64,000 nucleotides of DNA from Pinus tabuliformis. Taxonomy: Eukaryota; Streptophyta; Pinopsida; Pinales; Pinaceae. A program made the translations under genes and the position numbers. Each line of letters opens with the position of its first letter. Position 1 is the stretch's first letter. The notes below the pieces were generated by a model. It made no database searches, had not been told where the DNA came from, and worked only from the letters and a program-made list of their open reading frames with translations. Of this stretch, positions 56,991 through 64,000 are shown one piece after another. The DNA is taken from contig CM062818.1 of the NCBI GenBank assembly GCA_031772625.1, positions 212,901,742 through 212,965,741 of the forward strand. The letters run 5' to 3'.

Positions 56991-58700
56991 ATTATAACAT
57001 TTTTGGCACACAAAAAGAATTTTGGCATATAAAGGAAGCACAACTATGAAGAAGAACATTTACAAGGATAAGTGATTTTGTTGGTTGATCATATCATTTC
57101 TCTTGGAATTTTGAAAAAACTCCCCAAATTACAGATGTTTGAAGGCCGTGTTGAAAAAGAACATCACACAGCAGTTTCGTAGCACGCTATGAAACTGCTG
57201 AAGATGATTATTTAGCACTTATGGATGCTTTCCGAAGGTAAGGTTGGATTAGTTCCAAATTTTGAGGTTGCTGGTAGACAACTGATAATGTATGAATTAT
57301 CAGATGGCAATGGTGTAGATAGAAGAGCTTCAAGGGGCATTTCATAGGTAATATGAAGGTTGTGCTACAAAAACAGAGTATTTTCGTAGCACAGTCATGT
57401 TTCATTCTTTACACCATAGGCTCGAGTTTCTTTTTGCATAGGTGGAAAATGATATTTTAATATTTTATTGATGCATGCCACTTATACACCAGCAGAAAAC
57501 CATTTGAAGGTAAGCACAAAGGGTAAGGGCCTAAAAAGGAGGAGCTCTGTCTCCTAATTTTCAGGACAGTTAGGGCATAACTAAAAAAGTTTTGCAACAA
57601 CACTATGGACATCATCAAACTCGAAGACATGGTTGGAAGCTGATTTAAAAATGTATTAAAGACTCAGATAAGGTGGTTGAAAGCATGTTCTAGGAGTTTT
57701 ACTCCTATTTGTATTAGGACTCTTAAAGACAGCTAGCTGTCAAGTTGTAATTAAATAAGTTTGTTTTGTGCATAGATAGGTGTCTAAGTTAGGAATTTGA
57801 ATTCCTCTAAAGGTGGATGACAGTATCCAATGATGTAAAACTCTATATTAAGCATGAGAATCTAATTTCTGAGGGTTGGAAATCTCATTAGTAAAGGAAA
57901 GATTGTGTTATTGTAAGAAACTGTGATTTTCATACTTAATACAGAGATCAGTTTGACTACTCAAAATTCACAAAGAGTTTATGCGTTTGATGTTCTTATG
58001 GCTTTGTGTAATTACTTATTTGTAGTGGTATGAGCTTGTGATACTTATAATTCATTGGAAAATGCTCTAACTTCCTTCACTTGCTTGTAAGCTGTGTTGT
58101 TTCACTGTGTTACAATTTCATTCATAAACCTAAACTCTAACTGCCTTGACTTCCATGTTTTGTTAATCATGTTGCTTCATTGAAGACTATTTTGACTCCA
58201 TAGCCCAATCGATATTTGTTAATCATAGTTTCAACCAGTCAACCAATTATACTTGTGTTCATTTTGTTCCTTGAGTTAGCCATCTAGTCATTAATCAAAA
58301 ACCCTAAACCTAGTGAGAGAGCCCTCTCAGGTTGAGGAGGCTAAACCTCAGCCAAAAGATTGGTTTGAAAGAGTTACTCAGTGTCTGCTTGATCAACAGC
58401 CTATCAAGGTCAGATTTTGTGATAACAGAATACATAATTCTAGTTTTTTGAATCAATATGTTACATTAGTTAGCATCATTGAATAATAGAGTTGCATCAT
58501 CATTTGCACTGGAAGAGAAATGAATTATCTTTACTAATGAAAGGACTGCCTGAAGTGCGCTTGATAGGAAACATAGAAATTGGAAAGAGTTTTTCATCAT
58601 TTTGTTTTCAAAAAGTGAAATAGTGAAAGGGTCATTTTTCGTTCAATTGCTTGTTTGTTGCATTGAGTGTGTTTTCTACTCTCATTAGTATAAACAATTC
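56991..58700 (+). other. 3' region of the ORF-B element, hairpins and LTR-like sequence
   Basis: Two more CGTAGC hairpins occur at 57169-57200 (32-bp near-perfect palindrome) and 57361-57393. Further right, CTCTATATTAAGCATGAG (about 57840) followed by TTTCATACTTAATACAGAGATC resembles an LTR promoter and polyadenylation region, but no boundary or partner LTR was identified. Confidence 0.4.
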
Positions 58701-59170
58701 GTCGAATTAAAGGGGTCTTGTCTCATTTAGCTGCATATAGGAGTTTTTCGAGTCACATCGATCAGGCCTAAAAACCGACACATGGTTTCAAGATAAACTA
58801 TAAAATGTATTCAATTAACCTAAGGCACATTTGAAACCTAACGATCACATTTAGAAGGTCTAGGCTAGACACGTGTTCCGGCGTCTTTAAACCTAGCAGT
58901 TGTTGTTCGCTTTGGTACTAGACAACGCTAGTACGGACTTGTGATCCCCGTACCGTTGCATATATAAAGGGAGACCCCACTAGGTTGCAATCCTTTATCC
59001 ATAGGAAGCTGAGTCTACCGCCTTGTAAACATGATACATCGAACATAGCATTTAGGGAGATTGCCTGCCCATACTTCTCGGTTCGCTGGGAGGTATTCTA
59101 GAGTTCACGGTTACCTGGTAATCCTTTTTGCCTAGATCATCCTAAGTAGTTATTTTTATCCTTTTGACTC
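58700..59170 (+). promoter_or_regulatory. LTR-like promoter region upstream of plus-strand gypsy
   Basis: TATATAAAGG at 58961-58970 lies in a GC-richer context with a downstream leader (GAGACCCCACTAGG...). Its position before a protease-RT relic suggests a 5' LTR, but the LTR ends and PBS were not found. Confidence 0.45.
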
Positions 59171-59399
59171 CCTAAATATAAAAGGTCACCCGAGCACTTG
59201 TCATTTAGAGCTCGTTTCAAACCAAAAGTGATAAAGTCACCTTTGCTTCTTTCTCAACTCTTAAAACATGAAAGAGCACCAATTTTTTTTGCGTCTTAAA
59301 AAATTGTTTCCCAAGAGCATATAACATTCTTGTTAGTCTTTTTCTAGACCACATCATGAGTATACATTTAAATACATTTTAAAGCCTTGGAATCAATCT

Positions 59400-60840
59400 C
59401 TCTCTTCTCGTTAATTGAGACAAAATCGTCGTGGTTGAACCATCAGGTTCGCCCAATTCCTCTTCCTCTCCTCTGTCTGAAAGATCATTTGAGGAGCCTT
59501 TTCCTAAATTGCCACAATCACTTAAGGACTAAGGTGTTGACCTTGGAATTTTTCTGAGCATTCAACCTTTGTCATCTCATCCTCCTCCTCCCTCAGATAT
59601 TGGGTCACTTTTTGACATTGGCCTGGAATCTCCAGATAGTCCTATCCAAGCTCCCGAGAGTCCACCAACTTTTGAAGGTCAGCTTGAACTGGTTATTTAT
59701 CCCCCGAACCCTTTGTTCAATCTTGTTGTGATATCACTGCAGCGTCCGTACAATCCGTGCGATCATATAGGTATTCCTTCGTAATTATCCCCTCGAACAT
59801 CTTCAGTAGTCTGTTGTTGCCTATTTTCACCCATGGAATAAGAAGGAAAAATCCCAGTCTCCTCTTTGGGTCACTCGGAGGTTTCCACTCCACGCACAAT
59901 CGAAAAGCAGGAAGATCATTTTCCTCCTCAAGGTTTCCCTTACACAGGAAGTATTTCGACCAGCGTTATCCTGAGTTACCACGTAATTATGTGACTTTAT
60001 CTCAGTTGGTTTTAGGTACGCCTACTGCCTCATTGCTATATCACAACCCTGTTTGGGCATATGGCGCTTTCCTACCTCAGGTCCATTCATTCAGAACCCA
60101 ACCTCCCAACTGATGGTGCATTTTGAAGTTACTTTAGTCCCTATGGAATCCACCATTCGGAATCCTCTTGTTTCGTCAGTCCAAGTAACTCGTCCGGTTC
60201 AACCGATGGTCTCGAGTCATGTCTCTATCAATTCTTCGATCCAGTTGACTCTAATATCATCTGTTTTGACCTGGAAAACCACGTTCTATGTTTACCTCAT
60301 CAAATTTCTTTTCTCATTCAGGCGATCATAAATGAGAAAACCATTCATAGGACCGTCATCGATGAAGTTGATTCTACCTACATCATGTCTGTCGCTTGTT
60401 GGAAGGCAATTGGCTCTCCTACTCTGAACCAGTCCCCTAACACTTTGGAATCTTTTGATAGACGCGATTCGCGACCATTTGGTGTCCTTCCCAAACTTGC
60501 CATTACTTTGGAGGGCAAGATAGTACACTTCGAGGTTGAGATCATTGATGCTAATCTTAAATATAATCTTCTACTCGGGCGGAGTTGGACCCATGCCATG
60601 CATGTTGTAGCCTCCTCCCTTTTTCGAGTGATTCATTTTCCTCATCGAGGGAAGATAGTCACAATCGACCAATTGTCCTTCTTTGCCTCTTCCACCTCAG
60701 ATGGCAATGTTCCTTATGTCAAACACACTGGTGCTCCTTATGAGAGTGTGGGGGTAGGACTCTTTAATGATCCTGCCTTGATGGGTATTTTTCCGCTCTC
60801 ACCTCATGTTGCCTCTGTCAACATGATATAGGTCAAGTCT
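59400..60840 (+). pseudogene. Plus-strand gypsy gag remnant and protease
   Basis: A Pro/Ser-rich Gag-like segment (SHPPPPSDIGSLFDIGLESP, 59572) precedes a protease ORF at 60385-60831. The active-site region reads VIDEVDSTYIM (60355-60388); the expected D-E-G has Val in place of Gly. LNQSPNTLESFD, YNLLLGRSWTHAM and SLFRVIHFPHRGKIVTIDQ follow. The last resembles the minus-strand relic at 26310-26370, so the two elements belong to one family. Confidence 0.75.
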
Positions 60841-63020
60841 GATCCTTGGGTCATTCCCTCACCATATCTTATTGATTCATGGGGTGAGGTTACGTCGTTA
60901 AGCCCAGCTGAAATTAATTATGTGGAAATTGTTTCATCTTTTCCCTCGGTATCCTCCGATCATTTTGTTTCGAGAACATCTCTTGATGCGTATTCTCAAT
61001 CCCTGTGGCTTGGTTCTTCGGAATATCCTAATCCCTTAGCTGAGAGTCTTCTTTTTTATGAGAGTATCATGGAAGTAATGTCTTTGGAGGAAGTACCTTG
61101 GAACTATACTCATCATCATTCCTCATTCTTGCCTAGCCTGGCGGTCATGTCTACCTGTCTCAAGAAGTTCTCTTCTCGGTTCCTGGCCCTACCACTTCAG
61201 ACACTAATCATGACTCATGAGTTTGGTTGGAAGGGAAAATGGGTAAAATTACCCAAACAATGCCAATTGATATTTCTGTCAAGCCTGGTATCATTAAAAA
61301 TGTCCATATCAGGTTAACTTGTTCTCTAGTTGTGATCAAGCTCTATACTCATCTGTTCCAAAAGTTCCAAGATTTTTTTGTGTGGTCATGTGAAGAGATG
61401 CTCAATATTGACCCAAGTATAGTCGTTCATGAGATTCCAACTTACCCTCATGTGAAGCCCGTTCACCAATGGCTTCGTCCAGTGCACCCTAGAAAAGTGG
61501 CTGCCATCAAGGGTGAAGTTGAAAAACTTATGAAAGATAGATTTATTTATCCAATCTCTCTTATAGATTGGGTTTCGAATATTGTACCGGTGACAAAGAA
61601 ACAAGGCACTATTCGCGTTTGTGTCAATTACCGTGATCTCAATCATACCTGTCCTAAGGATAATTACCCCACTCCCTTCATCAACCATATCATTGATGAA
61701 TGTGTCAGGAGTGAATTCTTTTCCTTTATGGATGTTTTTTTGGTTACAACCAAATAAACATTGCACCAGCTGATCAAGATAAGATAGCCTTTATCTGTTC
61801 GTGGGAGACCTTCGCATATAAAAAGCTCCCTTTTGGCCTTAAGAATGATGGGGCTACATTTCAGAGAGAGATTCCTTATGCGTTCCATGACATTCGAAAC
61901 ATTGTTAAACCTTACTTGGATGGTCTCCCAGCTCATCCTTGTAAATGCCATGATCACCCTACTCATCTCCAACAAATTTTTCTTCATCGTAGACACTACA
62001 ACATTCGGCTGAATCCACATAAATGTGTCTTTTGTGTCGAATCCAGACGACTCCTCGGCTTTATCATTTCAAAACAAGGCATTTTCCTTGATCCTCTTAA
62101 AGGAAGTTCCTCCCTCCTTTCGTACCAATTTATGTTGAGCTAGCTTCAGGGTTCACCCAGCTGCTCAAGCAAGGAACCCCATAAGTTTTGTATGAGGCTA
62201 CCCAAAAGTCTTTCGATGACCTAAAAGTTCCTCATCAATACTCCTTTGTTGCACCCCTTGAAATATCATCACGATTACTTCCTTTATCTAACTTCAGCCT
62301 CTAGTATCATCGTTATGGTGTTGGTACAGGAGGATGACAAAGGCAATGAACATGTTATTTACTACCTCAGTCATGACCTCCTCGACACTAAGATGCATTA
62401 TGCTCATGTCGAGAAGTTGGCTTTGGCTATCGTACATTTTTTTCAACACTTTTGTCATTACATTCTCCTCCACACCACCACTGTGATTTTCGAATTCAAC
62501 TTGATGATCTACATCTTGACATGTCAGTTGCTGGGGGGGGGGAGTATTCGAAGTGGATTGTCATCCTCCAAGAATTCGATTGGTGTTCATTACTGCCAAA
62601 TATAAGAAAACACTGGTCTTCGCTGACTTCATTTTCTCTCTTCCCTCTACTTTTCTTCCTGCTGGTGCTAATGAGCAGCTCCTCGACGAGACCCTTTTCT
62701 TGATTAGCACTCTTGGCCCCTCATATGGTGATATCATAATGTGTCTCCAGAAATCCAATTTCTGGTTTGCATTAACCAAGGATGATCATCGATGCATTCG
62801 GCATCAATCTCAACCTTACCATATCTTTGGAGATACTTTATACTGCGTCGATGTCGATTCAATTCTTTGTTGTTGTCTCACTCTCGAGGAGGCTGAGAGG
62901 GTCTTGAATGACTACCATTCTTGTACATGTGGCGGTCACCTCTCTGGATATGCTACTACTCAAAAAATCCTTTGCATTGGTTATTTTTGGCCCTCCATCT
63001 TCAAGGATTGCATCCTTGAT
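60841..63020 (+). pseudogene. Plus-strand gypsy RT, RNase H and integrase zinc domain (truncated)
   Basis: The RT reads EKLMKDRFIYPISLIDWVSN and VCVNYRDLNHTCPKDNYPTPF (about 61610-61675). After a frameshift near 61738 it continues APADQDKIAF and the polymerase box YLDG at 61913-61924, in which the second Asp is Gly. RNase H fragments span 62240-62640 (VIYYLSHDLL). The integrase HHCC domain begins DYHSCTCGGHLSGY (about 62910-62950) and IGYFWPSIFKD. Homology stops near 63020, before the catalytic core, where a different sequence starts. The element is truncated and non-functional. Confidence 0.85.
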
Positions 63021-63124
63021 CTAGGTGGATATTGGTGGCCACCTGCCAAGTCCACCTGGACCCCCACCATTTTCTTTCTTAGCATTTTCAGTTTCCTTAA
63101 TTGTAGCACAACTTACTATTTTTA

Positions 63125-64000
63125 GCATTTTTTCGGGTCCTAAACTTCCGGAGCCGTTTTGAGGCCCTAAACGACGTTTTTTGGGGAATCCAGGGGCAAC
63201 ATGGGTCCATGGAATGGACCGATGTTGCTCGTTCCAACAATGATAGTGCTCGGATAGATCTTTCTAATGAGCTATTGTACGCGTCAAACAGAGATCATAT
63301 GCCAAAGTTACGACCCCGGGAAGTTGATGTACCAACTTACCCCCAAATGGGGCCCACAGTTTGGCGTTTCATCTCCTAGGGTTAGGTTTTGGAATGTTAA
63401 GGGTTTTCCATTGTTTCTCAACAATAAATAGACCTTCGAGCCTCATTGTAACTCAGTTCAGAGGCATGTAGCCATCACATCTCTTCTCAGAGATAAGCTA
63501 CCATCGCCCTAGCTAGTTTGTTTCCATTTCTGGTTGTAAGCATATTTCAGTATTGTACTGATCCAGATTTAAACAGGAACGCAACAAGTTACAGAGATAA
63601 CCATATACACAAAGATGCAGCAGAAATAATACTTCATTTCATTAATGGAAAATACTGAAATATGCTTACAACCAGAAATGGAAACAAACTAGCTAGGGCG
63701 ATGGTAGCTTATCTCTGAGAAGAGATGTGATGGCTACATGCCTCTGAACTGAGTTACAATGAGGCTCGAAGGCTTATTTATTGTTGAGAAACAATGGAAA
63801 ACCCTTAACATTCCAAAACCTAACCCTAGGAGATGAAACGCCAAACTGTGGGCCCCGTTTGGGTGTAAGTTGGTACATCAACTTCCCGGGGTCGTAACTT
63901 TGGCATATGATCTCCGTTTGACGCGTACAATAGCTCATTAGAAAGATCTATCGTTTAGGGCCTCAAAACGGCTCCAGAAGTTCAGGACCCGAAAAACTGC
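63125..64000. repeat. Long inverted repeat with 100-bp loop at the window end
   Basis: The left arm 63125-63552 pairs with the right arm 63653-64000. They differ at few positions, apart from an 80-bp segment (about 63171-63253) present only on the left. The right arm reaches the window edge and may continue. The arm sequence looks like an LTR U3-R region (AACAATAAATAG followed by a leader). The loop continues naturally from the right copy, read on the minus strand, but not from the left. Confidence 0.9.

Overview
The window looks like nuclear intergenic DNA from a large plant genome. I infer a seed plant, possibly a gymnosperm, from the density of old LTR retrotransposons and their degree of decay. 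I could not support a host gene, rRNA, tRNA or CRISPR array. Almost everything recognisable is retrotransposon sequence, plus one CACTA transposon relic and one non-autonomous insertion with a 7-bp target duplication.

Layout. 1-849 and 7253-8919 are two halves of a minus-strand Ty3/gypsy gag-protease gene, split by a complete plus-strand Ty1/copia element (850-7252). That copia element itself carries a 1.15-kb insertion (3004-4155) between parts of its integrase triad. The gypsy PBS and LTR follow at 8901-about 9990. 11.0-11.5 kb is the C-terminal end of a CACTA transposon protein, followed by a 1.03-kb-offset direct duplication (11.5-13.1 kb). 13.1-21.3 kb is AT-rich, low-information sequence. 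21.4-26.8 kb is a decayed minus-strand Ty3/gypsy gag/pol.

28997-50999 is a four-deep nest. A plus-strand gag-only LTR element with about 2.9-kb LTRs contains a minus-strand element with 1.4-kb LTRs and no recognisable pol (34055-48596). That contains a solo LTR of the same copia family as element 1 (39036-46327), which is itself split by a full chromovirus-type Ty3/gypsy element (39573-46225). Target-site duplications identify each layer: ggtct/ggtcc, gtaca, agaat, accac.

51.0-58.5 kb holds two diverged copies of an unusual retroelement-associated ORF. The second lies downstream of an LTR and a tRNA-type PBS, and is bracketed by a family of CGTAGC hairpins. 58.7-63.0 kb is a plus-strand gypsy pol related to the 21-27 kb one. 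The window ends in a long inverted repeat with a 100-bp loop (63125-64000).

The coding parts are pseudogenes. In the two best-preserved elements the in-frame stops are nearly all TAG or TGA where a C-to-T change in a Gln, Arg or Trp codon explains them, as expected from deamination of methylated cytosine in silenced elements. All readings are by eye; family names rest on motifs and domain order, not on database searches.
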